Notes under the pieces: model-generated | Databases searched by the model: none | What the model saw: the letters and a program-made list of their open reading frames with translations, nothing else | What the model was told of the DNA's origin: nothing | Made by a program: the position numbers and the translations under genes | From: Pterobdella sp. o SKG-2022 | Lineage: Eukaryota > Annelida > Clitellata > Hirudinida > Piscicolidae | Length of the DNA stretch: 64,000 nucleotides | Direction of reading: 5' to 3' | NCBI GenBank assembly: GCA_964035795.1 | Contig: OZ038321.1 | Span: forward strand, 434,001 to 498,000 | Part shown: in pieces, positions 11,318 through 22,407 of the stretch | Numbering within the stretch: the first letter of the stretch is position 1 | Layout of the letters: every line of letters begins with the position of its first letter

Positions 11318-11435
11318 AACGATCTTCGTAAGTTGAACTCACATTGTTCGACTGAATATTTGTACCTCCACTTTATAATGTAGGTTCATCTTACGAAAAG
11401 TTTCGTGGAATAAAATAAACTACTAAAAGTGTTTT
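11318..11435 (+). repeat. Dispersed hammerhead-like hairpin repeat
   Basis: Core at 11368-11408: CCAC, CTTTATAATG, stem GTAGG/CTTAC around TTCAT, then GAAAAG, and GTGG closing the outer stem. It is followed by AATAAAATAAACT and TTTTCATTTGAATAT, shared almost exactly with 58201-58290. Confidence 0.65.
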
Positions 11436-11716
11436 CATTTGAATATTTACGTTTGGCTCGAAGAATTAAAACAACTGAGATAAAAAGTACTATCAAAAAT
11501 AATTTCATTAAAATTGATTGGATAGTTTTGCAATGAAAACCAATATTTTTAGTGCACTTTTCCTTCTCAACCCATTACTTTGGCTTTTTTTTGAATAAAA
11601 ATTCATTTTTAATATTACGTGATTTAACGTCTTTTATTGTTGAAAAATATTTTTAAGATAGTTTTCTTTCTTTCATGTGAGATGAAAAAACGTTAGAAAA
11701 ATAGAAACTGCAAGAA

Positions 11717-14574
11717 ATGTCTTCTTCGAGCCGCTATATTTTTGCTTTAGTTTTCATCCTCTGGCAAGAAGGTATTTTTGTTTTTCAATTGTTCTCATCG
11801 CAAATGACTATGCAGTCGGCATTGTCATCCCTCTAGGACATTCAAATAGGATTAGTAAGTAAGGTAGTTTTAAAGAGCTTTTAGAAATATTTCAAAAGAT
11901 AAAATAAAAAATATTATTCAGTGAATATATCAACCTTTTTTCCCTGAAAACATTGAAAAAACCGTTTGAGCCTTGGTTCGACAAGGACTGTCGTGGCTCA
12001 AAACAGTTTAAAGGGAGCTTGAAAACTATCACCTCAAATGCAATTGTAAGCAGGAGCTAGCATTGTGGGTTTTGTAAAAGTCGCTGAATCTGTGTGAGTT
12101 AAACAACAGATTCACCGATAATTTCAAAAAAAAAGAAATATTGGCGATAGTTCAATAATTATAAACGACAGAGGGTCCAAAGAGAAGTTCTCAAGGTAAG
12201 ACGAAATAATGGAAGACGAGATAGGAAGTGGAAAGCAGTAAGCAAAATGATTAACTAAACTAGCCTATTAACAAAGAAAGATTTGAATCAAACACTTATT
12301 AACTGAATAATAACACGAAGCTTTTCGTAAGTTGAACTCACATTATCAAGTATACAAGTTTGTATACTTGATAATGTGAGTTCAACTTACGAAAAGCTTC
12401 GTGTTATTATTCAGTTAATAAAAGTGTTTGATAAAATCGTTATTTTAGTAAGAAAAAGGTTTACAAAAGTAAAAAAGGGAGAATGTATTAAAAAAGGTCC
12501 TTAACGAGAGCTGGAGGAATGGTATCAAGGAAGGCAGACATGAAGCTATTATTAAAAAGTTGAGAAACTAAAAGTGCTGATATAAGTTGAAATCTTCGAA
12601 AAATATTGATTTCTGAAAAACAGTTTTTAAAAGAACTTTATTGAAAAGTTAAATCCAAAATATGATTGAACAACAGGCACCTGCGATGTATCTATTACAA
12701 CACATCATGCTGATGCCCCCGATGGTCCAGAAGGTCCCAGAAATACTCATACTACTTCTATGAAAAGATTCAAAATGAAGAACAGCCATGTTGAATCTAC
12801 CAATAATTGTTTTAACAGTGAAGCAATCACAGAAGGTTCAGGATTCCCATTTGAGTTAAAAAGATGCCTAGAAATAACGTAACATGATTAATCATTTTAA
12901 AGAGATAATATTGTTTACTTGAATGAAGATACCTTCATTTTAAGCTGCCATTGCAACTAATACCAATGAATTCTATTGGCAATTTTTTAAATAAAAGAAT
13001 TAAATATGAACTTTGAAGTTTGGAATGCATTAGGGTCAATTTGAAGAATGCACATAAGGATTTAAAGTTCTACTATAATGCCTCAGGGTAAGTAATTGCT
13101 GAATTTTGTGTTATTTTCATATTTAAGTTGAATTCATTGAAAAATTATTAAATATTACCATAAAATGTATCACGTTTAGGTATATCCACTATGAGCATTT
13201 GGACAAGAATAATCATACGAAATTTTTCGACATTATTAAAAGGAAAAAGGAGTCAGTTATATGCAGTTTTGAAGTGTTTTATGGTGGAGTGGAATCATTT
13301 CGTTATTTGAATTTCATATTTCTATTTTATTCTAAACTACTGTTTAGTTGATGGAAGTGAAAAAAAAGGGTACTTATAATCCTTGTAGGTTCAATAGTTC
13401 CCATCGATGCTACTACAAAAGCTGTTGTAAAAACTGTCATGAAAGCTCCTTTTTTCGTTCCTAAACCAGCACAAATGATAAACCTCGATGTGGATTCTGT
13501 GACAGATTGTAAAGGAAGTGAGATATTGCCAAAAAACCGTGAGGGATTTCCATTCGATTTGAGAAAATGCCCGGCAATGTTCAAGTAATCTTCCAAGACT
13601 TTCAACAACTATGTTAAATTGATATGTTTTGAAGAAGATAATTCAAACGAAAAGGAAGTTTTGAAAAAATTTGGATGAATTTAATTAGCAATTAATTAGA
13701 AAAATTTAATGTGAGAATCATAAATAAAATCAGATGGGAAAAGTGTCTTATGATAAATTTCTACAATGAATACTTGATCAGCAGTGTCAGTTATATGCCA
13801 GGGTAAGTATTGGGCCCAATACTGAATATTGTTTTCTATTAAATATTAAAATGCACGATTAACTATGCATAAATCATTGAGAACTGTGACATTTCAAATT
13901 TTATCAATGCCTTTCCATACTACCACACCCCATTAGGGTTTAATGGAAAACTATACTGATAAAGCATTTATAGATTCTATTCTTTGTCTTTTGTTTCATA
14001 TGAAGATTAAATCTTCAAATCCAAGTATGAGCTATCTTAAAAATTGCTTTCGTTTAGTTGGACCCTGGAACAGTTCGTAGACCCAAAAGGTTTCACGCGA
14101 TCAATGATATTAAATGTGAAAGGCGAGCTACCAAGAAACTGCAAATTCAGCGCTTTCTATCAAGGTATGCTAAGCTTCGCTTATTTCTTCTATACCAATT
14201 GATATTTTTGCTCAATTTCAGCTTACCGTTTAGTCGATGAAAGTAAGAAAGAAATTGAATATTATATAAGTAGAAATAAATTATATTTAAATAGAAGATC
14301 TATCAAAAAGCAATTATTAGGGTGAAAATAAAATACTTTTTTATAAGGCTATATGTATATATGACTATGTATTTTAAATTCATATCTATAAAGTCTGAAA
14401 AACTTTTCTCTGAAGTTAAATTTGATTGATTCTCAAGCTAAAGGTTTACCCAATAGACTTCTAATGAGACTTCATATTGATAGCGACGATCATACAAGTG
14501 CTACTCCCGAAGCACCTACTAAGACACCATTGCAAGAAGAATCTACGATGCGTATCTATATTATTAATTACTAG
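11717..14574 (+). CDS. Unrecognised multi-exon gene, secreted, with duplicated module (possibly broken)
   Basis: Built from splice sites and phase, not from homology. Exon 11717-11771 is Met plus a hydrophobic signal peptide and ends in phase 1. Module copy 1: 12677-12878, 13034-13087, 13180-13288 (or read-through to TGA at 13349-13351). Module copy 2: 13389-13584, 13734-13802, 14058-14164, 14222-14242. A third module start is 14444-14574, ending in TAG inside a repeat. Phases run 1-2-2-1-1 and every exon is open. The two copies align: a Ser/Thr/Pro-rich linker, then a pattern of Asp/Glu-Ser, Cys, Ser-Glu and GFPF[ED]L[KR][KR]C, later KxE....CxFxxFY, and LVD[GE]S. No known domain is recognised. 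The small exon of copy 1 near 13337-13356 lacks an AG acceptor and the next intron would be only 32 bases, so the link between copies may be lost. Confidence 0.55.
12251..12432. repeat. Near-perfect 60-base inverted repeat (palindrome) of the hairpin family
   Basis: Arms of more than 60 bases meet at about 12358, the centre reading TATACAAGTTTGTATA. Each arm contains one copy of the hammerhead-like core (plus strand 12366-12405, minus strand 12313-12353) and CACGAAGCTTTTCGTAAG or its complement. The flank 12251-12298 repeats 9035-9083. It lies in the first intron of the gene at 11717-14574. Confidence 0.85.
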
Positions 14575-14984
14575 ACTTGCTTATTAACAAAAGCGATTTA
14601 AACCCAAGTTTGTTATTAACTTATGTATTCAAGAATGCTCTCTGATAGCTTGCTATATTTGCACTTGAATCTTATTTTTGATCAATTAGGTTCACAATGT
14701 TTAGGAGTCTGTGTATTGTTCATTTTTTGCTTGGTTCTGACAATGTCATCCATATGAAAGTTTATTTTTAAAAGATTTAAATTTTTCTCATTTTTGAATT
14801 TGTATCCTTCTTTCATGGTAAGGTAAACCCATATATGAGCAATAGTGATCATTAAGCTAAGATTAATGAGTCCGGAATGATGTGAAACATCATTAGACTT
14901 GAGGTTTGTCTAGCACACATTTTTCAAATAAAGTTTTTCCGAAAGCACTCAAAAAGTTGTGAAAATTGTGAATAAAGTTTTCTA

Positions 14985-15220
14985 TAGTATATGTGAGTTT
15001 TCAAACGTTAGCAAAAGTTTTTGAAAGAAGGTGATGAACTTAAATTGAGGAAGAGATAGTTTCACAGACGTTGGACATGGTGAGAAGAGCGACTTATGAA
15101 CAAACTTGAAGAAACAGGTTGATGAATCTGGAGGTCAATCTGTAAAGATTCGAGTTGTCGATAGATGTGACTAAAAGATAGACGATCACAGGCTGGCTGC
15201 TTAAGCTTGAGAATCAAAAC
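14985..15220 (+). mobile_element. Non-autonomous repeat, copy A
   Basis: Diverged but clear match to 57045-57295: both contain GTGAGTTTTCAAA, AGCAAAAG or GCGAAAG, AAGGTGATGA or AAGGCGATGA, TGGTGAGAA, GAAACAGGTTG and TTAAGCTTGAGA in the same order. No open reading frame, so SINE-like or another non-autonomous element. Confidence 0.65.
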
Positions 15221-16437
15221 AACGTGCCATAAAAATCTTAACTGGCGTCTTTTGACAGCTGAAAACCAGTGCAGACATCCAAGACGTGGAAGAGGTGAAG
15301 CAAGCAGTTGTTTTAGAGGAATTGAAATTTACGCAAAAGATATATTGGCAGCCCGCAGAGAAAGGAGTTACAGTTTTCCAAGCTAGAAAAAACTAGATGA
15401 GATGGTTGAAGCATTAGCAGTATCGGAATTAAAAAATGTGTACTTGTTCTATGGTTGGATGTGAAAGTTGGAGGTTTGAATTAATTGAGAGTTGAAGTAG
15501 GTTGTTGTCAAATAGAGAATTCGAAGATAAAATACATGAGCTCAAGATAAAACGCAGGGATCCATTATGGCTTTAGGTGTGAGTTTAGTTTGTTTTAGCA
15601 GATCCGGAGCATTTTGAATATTTTTTCCATCATTTATATACAAATTTGTAGAGGAATTGATCTAGAAAGATCTTGTGCATCACAGCTAACCAGATATCTT
15701 TTCTTCAATGCTATCGAAAAGGTTTGTAGAGATGTCCATGGATTCTCATATTATTTTCATGATGAGGAGGAGGGAATGAGAAGCAAGCCCTTTTTGATGG
15801 CTACCACGTTGAGAAACTATGTCGATGCAGAATATTTGGGGTTGATAATACTTCGGTCTTGTTTTCAGTTATAAAATCAACAGCAATTTTTTTCGTTTTT
15901 TAGACTTATACTTGTTTCAGTTTTCTCACATCAAACGCCCCATCTTAGTCTTCATATCTATTATATAATCGTGTCTTGCAATTTGAGTCTATTGTATTTT
16001 AAAATATTCCCGAGTTGAAATCTCCCATTGAAAAATATTGTTCTTAGTTTTATTGATTGAAAATAATAATTTGGTTTTGATTTCAATGAATTCAAAAACT
16101 TTCGAATAATTTTTTCAACTGATAAAATATATAAATTTTGAGATTTTGTGGAACTTCTACTGCCAATTTCACTCATAATCCTGCTCTCCATCTCGGGCTG
16201 CTTGTATCTAAGCTACGAGTGAGTAATTTTGATATATTTCTAATTATGCTTAATAATAATATTTATTTTTTGTGAATATAATTTTGCATTGAAACGTCAT
16301 TGTTTCTGTTTTTCTGGTTTGTCAGTTTCAGCATGAATTCATAGCTGTCAAAAAATAACTCTACTTTCGTTGAGCTAAAGAAAGCATTCAAGTTTTTTCC
16401 ACGTAGGCACCGAGAAAGTTTTGAAGAGTGGTCTGTT
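15221..16437. other. Mostly intergenic; one unrecognised ORF
   Basis: The plus ORF at about 15641-15874 encodes a charged, protein-like stretch (contains FSYYFHDEEEGMRSKPF) after an acceptor-like TTTGTAG at about 15645-15651. I do not recognise it. It could be a lone exon or a repeat remnant. Nothing else supported. Confidence 0.25.
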
Positions 16438-16737
16438 GTCAGCGATGAGTTGGACTCAGCGATGAGTTGGACTCAGCGATGAGTTGGACCAACTCAGCGA
16501 TGAGTTGGACTCAGCGATGAGTTGGACCAACTCAGCGATGAGTTGGACTCAGCGATGAGTTGGACCAACTCAGCGATGAGTTGGACTCAGCGATGAGTTG
16601 GACTCAGCGATGAGTTGGACTCAGCGATGAGTTGGACTCAGCGATGAGTTGGACTCAGCGATGAGTTGGACTCAGCGATGAGTTGGACTCAGCGATGAGT
16701 TGGACTCAGCGATGAGTTGGACTCAGCGATGAGTTTA
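16438..16737. repeat. 17-bp minisatellite with 21-bp variants
   Basis: About 17 units of AGCGATGAGTTGGACTC in direct tandem. Three units carry the insertion CAAC, giving the 21-base form in which GAGTTGGACCAACTC is a perfect inverted repeat around its centre. The array ends at GCGATGAGTTTAGTG. Copies are nearly identical, suggesting recent expansion. Confidence 0.95.
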
Positions 16738-16949
16738 GTGTAAATGTTGATGTACATCAGAAATCTCTATTGACCTCTACTCTTTATTCTTGTTTTGAAA
16801 GCTTTGTCTAGAGAGTTCAAAACCTTATTTCTATGGAAGCTTCTATAAGCTGGTGACCTTGATCTCCAAAACATTAGAAGACTGTATATGCAAATTTGAA
16901 AATGGAAATCGAAAATAGAAAGCAAAGAATTGCGTAATAACTAAGAGAT

Positions 16950-17707
16950 GCTGGAGCTTTTGCTTGCGGTGTATGCTACAAAAGTGTCGGCATCAACTAT
17001 ATTTCTTGCTCCAAGTGCTTTCTCTGGTTTTAAAAGATATGTACCTGTTTGTCTGGGAGATGGTTCATGTAGGTCCTCATTGGTTTAATTTGGCTTTTAA
17101 CGTCAGAGGGGATATGAAATCCAAGTTTTGCTACCTTGGCGATGTGTTGTGTACAGATGGAGATTATGAGTTGGCAGTTATCACTAGATGTACAGTTGTT
17201 TAGGGTGAGTTTAATAAATTTTGCCATTATTCACTTTTGAAGATGAAACCTTGAAACTCCGTTTGTAATAACAAATCTTGCGTTAGTTCTGCATTGTTAT
17301 ATGGCAGTGAAAACTGGGCTCGGACAGTCAACTTTTTGCAAATATTACAGCGCAACGATAGATCCATGATTCGCTAGATATGTGGCCTTAAACAGGAAAA
17401 CAAAACTCCATTCTCAGTCTTTTTTACAAAACTTAAAGTCTCTGACTTGGTGACGCTACTGCAGAGCCGTCGGCTTTGCATGTATAATCATGTAAGACCT
17501 TCGTCCATTTGTATCAAAGACTTGCTCGAATTTCCTCTGTCTGGGGATCGTTTTTGTGGCAGACTAGCAAAAACCTGGTTGAGTTGCCTTGAAAAGGATA
17601 AGAAATCAAATGCCCAAAAAAATGTGCACTCGCTTAATAGAGTTGAGTCGAGGGAATTTGACAGTCTTGTTTATCCAGTTACTGGGATCTACCGCAGTGT
17701 AACATGA
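16950..17707 (+). pseudogene. Non-LTR retroelement C-terminal region, degraded
   Basis: Plus-strand pieces in shifting frames: a Cys-rich segment CGVCYKSVGINYISCSKC, then CYLGDVLCTDGDYELAV, then an LxGxENW-like block with RN(D)xSMIR, and finally the linker FCGRLAKTWLSCLEKD. This order (zinc-ribbon-like segment, FCYLGD, terminal arm) is typical of the end of LINE-type pol proteins. Several stops and frameshifts make it a relic. Confidence 0.65.
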
Positions 17708-17802
17708 TATTATTTTTTAAATTTTGTTCATTATATATTTCCCAGGTTTTTGAATATTTTATTGTTCTGAAAAATATACAATTTTTACAAACAAAACCTC
17801 AA

Positions 17803-18262
17803 AAGAAGTTCCAACAAAAGAAGAAGTGAAATTTTACCCAAAAAAAAGTCAATAAAAACAACCAGCAAAGTTGATAAAAAATCAACAAAAGAACAATCCG
17901 TAATAGATTTAAAATTTATTCCTACGGATAAAGAAAGTAACGAAAAATCTTCAGAAACAAAAGGCGAGCATAAAAAATCGAAAATAAAAGAACGAAAAAA
18001 AAGTTTGAAAAGTGAATTTGAAAAAAAAAAAAGTAAAGAAGAAACAGATGAAGAAGACTTAAAGAACAAAAACGAGTTTGAAAAATTAAAAGAAAACGAA
18101 GCAAAGGGAATTGAAGAAATGGAGAAAATAAATCCAGATGAAGCTGAAGAGAAATTGGACAACGATGTCGTCACAAAAAGTAATGAGCAATCTGAACCAC
18201 ATAAACCTAGAAAAAAATTTAAGAGAAAAGTGAAACCTAGAAAAGATAAAAAAAAAAAATGA
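17803..18262 (+). CDS. Lysine/glutamate-rich low-complexity ORF, no recognised family
   Basis: A single open frame from about 17803 to TGA at 18260-18262, about 150 residues, dominated by K, E, S and N, for example EKKKSKEETDEEDLKN and a basic end KPRKKFKRKVKPRKDKKKK. No ATG lies near its beginning, so if real it is a terminal exon whose upstream exons I cannot place. It could equally be an accident of A-rich sequence. Confidence 0.25.
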
Positions 18263-18949
18263 ATAAAAATGAGAATATTAACGAAGTTTGACGTTTGCTT
18301 GCGTTTCGTTCTTATTTAAGAACAGGCTATTTAAGTCGATGTTAAAATTATTCGCAAAATTTGATTACTTTTGCATATTTATGTTGCATAGGGATGAGTT
18401 TGATATTTTATTTTAAATTCTGACTTTGAATTTTTTGCATTTGAATAAATTTTGTTTTGAAAAGTAGCAGATTTATGATTAATTTGAAAGAGTTTCTTGA
18501 ACAAAAAGACAGATATTCTGAAAGCAGATTGGTGGATGAAGCAAGGTTTTCAATTTCCGTTTCCTGTTTATTTATTTCAATTTCAACATTTAAATTCTAT
18601 TTTTTTTAAATCAAACACCAAAAACAAAAAATTGTCTTCTTAGATTCAAAATTGAAGACCTTTTTTTTCTATTCAAATCCCGATATTGCACCAACTTTTT
18701 GAAAATATTTATATAATATTTAAAGTTCACTTTTGTATTTAATCATGAAACCCAAAATAATTTTTTTTTGAATTGGAATTTTGGAGTTTTTTTTGAGTTT
18801 TATATTTAATATTGAATTTAATTTCTATTCACTTTCACTGTTGAGACCCACAAGCACTTCCCGCTTACTATAGAAAGCATAACGTTTTTTCAACTGACCA
18901 ATAGGATTGAAGCAGATATAGACCAGATTTTTTTAATTTGCTGTTTTAG
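18263..18949. other. Intergenic, AT-rich
   Basis: No gene or RNA seen. Poly-T and poly-A runs only. Confidence 0.4.
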
Positions 18950-19245
18950 CACGAATGGCTTGGTCATCTGCAAACCTTACTGCTTTGATCAGTACCCCTC
19001 CTACTTTGACCTTCTCAAGTGAGTGCAGAGTATCCTTCATCATTACTTCTGCATAGAGGTTGAACAGCACAGATGAGATAAGACATCCTTGTTTTTTGCC
19101 TTTTCTTATTAATCAGGGCTCAGTTACTTCTGAGTTAATTCTCACCACTGCAGTCTGTTCCATATAAAGTTCTGCAATCAGCCGCCTATCTCTCCAATCA
19201 ACCCTTATTTCCTCTTATATCCTCATTAGTTTCTTACTTTTTCCC
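18950..19245 (-). pseudogene. Non-LTR reverse transcriptase palm fragment
   Basis: The minus strand encodes RDRRLIAELYMEQTAVVRI, then KGKKQGCLISSVLFNLYAE, then KVGGVLIKAVRFADD. These are RT motifs 4-5 with the FADD catalytic box. One in-frame stop separates the first two pieces. It is a short orphan fragment upstream of SF3A2, from a family different from the RT at 9266-10870. Confidence 0.75.
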
Positions 19246-19821
19246 AACTTCATCAAACTCTCCTTACTGTCAACCCTTCTACTCGCTTTTGGTATCAACC
19301 TGGTAATAACCTTTTCATCCAACTTCACTGTGCTTCTTCCTTTGACTCTTCTTCTTTCTCTGATGCTGATGATTTTTTCAATGCTCTAGACTCCCTTTTC
19401 ACTTTAATCATGCTTCTTCCCATCAACTTTTTTACCTATCGTCCTTCCTTCTTCAAAGCTCCCCAGTTTAATTGTGGATGCATCACATCCAAACGTTTCT
19501 TAAGCAAGCTTGAGCGTTCTTTCCTCTTTCCTCTCCCCCTTTTTTTTCATGATTTTTGGCTTTCTCATCTATCAACCTATTGCTCTTTTCTCCACTCCAA
19601 ATAAAAGCGCCAACTTTTAGTAAGTTAAAAATTTCAAATTTTTTAAAAATTTTGTAAAATTGATAGAAAATTTTCTTTAAAAAAAAGTAAATTCGGTTGA
19701 ACAAATACTTTGTGTTTGTGAAAAAGTTAATTGAATGTAAAACGAAAAAACGATTCAATACTCTATGCTTGTTAGTTTTTCTTGGCACGAGTGACCGGTA
19801 TAATCGTATTTTTATCGAAAA
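19246..19821. other. Upstream region of SF3A2
   Basis: Pyrimidine-rich stretch 19200-19600 that may continue the RT fragment in decayed form. No TATA box or other promoter element can be named with confidence. Confidence 0.3.
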
Positions 19822-22222
19822 ATGGATTTCCAACATAGAGCTGGAGGTAAAACAGGGGTCGGAGGTGTGGCATCGACGTCTGATACAAACAGAGACCGAC
19901 GAGAAAGGTTGAGACAGCTTGCCTTGGAAACTATAGATTTGAACAAGGTTTGGAGTGGAATAAAGATTTATTGAACAATTTTTAAAAAATTGCTGAATTT
20001 ACTTTTGAATGAATTTCAATTTTTTCAAATTTCAGGATCCATATTTTATGAAAAACCACCTTGGTTCATATGAATGCAAGCTTTGTTTAACTCTGCACAA
20101 CAATGAGGTAGTTTTCCAATTTTAATAATTAAGCCTTGATCTAAAAAAGTTTTCAATCATTTTCTCAATAATTCAATGAAACTGATGATGATTTTTCACT
20201 AAATGAAAGAGACTCGTGTGCTAATAAATTTATTAACTGCCATGCTTATTTTCACCATTTTTTTGTAGGCTAAAACTTTGATAACTACATAGATTAAGGT
20301 ATTTATAATTTTAAAATTAATCCCATCAAACCAAAATTCTACAGGGCAGTTATTTGGCTCACACTCAAGGCAAGAAACATCAAGCTAACTTGTATGTTCA
20401 AGTTTTTGCTCATTTTTTATTTTTTTGAAGAAAAAAAATACCATATTTCTCAAACCAACTATATGTACAAATCCATATAGGGGTGTAATATATTCCACAT
20501 TCAAACATAATCTCTTCCATGGCTTCTTATTTGAAAGTTGCAAATGAGAGGTTGGGTTGAGAGAAAGATAATTTTTAAAGTTGTCAAATGTCAATGTTAC
20601 CTTCTTTGACATCAAATCAACTTTAACACAATTCTTTTTAGTTTTAATCTTTATTTCAAATTTTATTTATTGGATGCTTTTGAATGCATTTGTAATAATA
20701 ATTACACAAACCACCACATACTAACCACTACCACCTCACATCACACATTAACCAATACCTCACAAACCACCTGTGCCCACAAGAGCACAGAGGGCAGCCA
20801 AAGAGGCCAAGGAAACTCCAATACAGCCAGCACCCGAGAAGGCTCGCATAGATGTGAGAAAGTTTGTAAAGATTGGTCGACCTGGCTACAAAGTAACCAA
20901 GCAGCGAGACCCAGAAACTGGCCAGCAAAGTTTGCTTTACCAGGTCAGAGTTTTTTTGGATTTATGACAACATAAAGTTTTTTGGTCACTTTCTTTGTTT
21001 TTATGCCACAATATTATCAAGTAATTTGGTTGTTTTTGTTGCTTTCGCAATACAATTATATTCAGTTTTTGAGGTTCACATGCAATGTAGATTTCTTTTA
21101 ATTCATACACACACTCATGCTCTTTTCCATAAAATTTAAAAATTCTCACTACCCTAAATAAATTCATCTTTTCCCAACTTGACACCTACCTACTCACCCC
21201 ACACCTCCCACTCAGCCTTCACCTCCCATTTACCCTTCCACAGATCGACTACCCAGAGATAGTGGAGACTATCCAGCCTAAACACAGATTCATGTCGGCA
21301 TATGAGCAACGTCAGGAACCCCCTGATCGGAAGTGGCAGTACCTGTTGTTTGCAGCTGAGCCTTATGAAACTATTGCTTTCAAGGTGGGTGTAGTAGTGT
21401 GGAATGGGGGGAGGCTCAAGGATGGCAGGGGATGTTTTAAGATGGGTCCAGAAAGGCTTGTGTGGAGATTTTTGGATGGATTGTGTGAGGTTTATTGAGG
21501 GGGCAAAAAGTGCTTTGGTTGGGTTTTATTGAAGGTAGTAGTGAGTTTGTTTTAGTTAATTTTTCTTATGTACTTACGTCATACCACCCCCATCAAATCA
21601 TAACACCTTTACCATCAAATCACCATTATCACCACACCACTCTCCACCATCCCACACCATCAGATCCCAAGCAGAGAGGTAGATAAAGAGCCAAAGAGGT
21701 TCTGGACTCATTGGAATAAAGATACAAAACAGGTCTGGTACACTAGTTGTAGAAGTAGAATTTATATCTATATACGTAAATTAATATAGAATATGTATAA
21801 TTTCAAGGCTAATTTTTCACAATATGTAATATATAGTTGAGGTTTCAAAAGACCTTAATAATTTATTTATATTTTATAAATACCTTAGTTAAATAATAAA
21901 AAATATTTTAATTAATAATTAACGAAGAATTGTTAATAACGATAAAAAAATCCTATTTAATTGTATGTGTGTGGTGATATTCTTATTGCTGTTTTTCAAT
22001 AATCATTTTTGCCTGAAAATAACGATGCTGAAGGTTTGTAATGGCTTTCAAAACCACTCCCAGTTCTTCCTCCAATTCGCATTTAAGCTGGAGAAATCGA
22101 CAGGAGTGGTGACTAAAAACCCCCAAAATATCCCACCTTCCCAAACGAATGGAGTCTCTAACTTCAACCTGTCTTCCAACGCCTCCAACCTCGCACCACC
22201 ACCCCCACCTCCCAAATTGTAG
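19822..22222 (+). CDS. SF3A2: SF3A2 (SF3a66/SAP62), U2 snRNP splicing factor 3a subunit 2
   Basis: Seven exons: 19822-19947, 20036-20107, 20345-20391, 20784-20943, 21244-21384, 21664-21732, 22064-22222 (TAG). All phases agree and give about 257 residues. The start Met opens the family's conserved MDFQHRAGGKTG. The matrin/U1-type zinc finger uses Cys56, Cys59, His72 and His78 and spans exons 2-3. The SF3a60-binding and core region follows (RRAAKEAKE-like, VKKFVKIGRPGYKVT-like, RHRFMSAYEQR-like, FWTHWN). SF3A2 is part of the U2 snRNP that binds the branch site. Vertebrate proteins have a long HPPAPGV-type repeat tail. Here only a short tail with one PPPPPPP-rich patch remains. The fourth acceptor is unusual, reading CCCACAAG. 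AATAAA occurs near 22381. Confidence 0.95.
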
Positions 22223-22407
22223 GGGTGTATACCCATCCTGTTATTTGACTGTTACTCATATGGTAGTTAGAGATAATATTTATTATTATCATAACTGGCT
22301 GTATTCATGTGTTAGTATAACCATTAATTATTATTATTTATTTTTTCAACTATTTACATTATTTCCATCAGATTTTCACCAATAAAGCATTCACAAATTT
22401 ATTAGAA

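Noticed and set aside
16438..16737. CRISPR array
   Set aside because: Direct tandem repeats without spacers, in a eukaryotic genome, with no cas genes.
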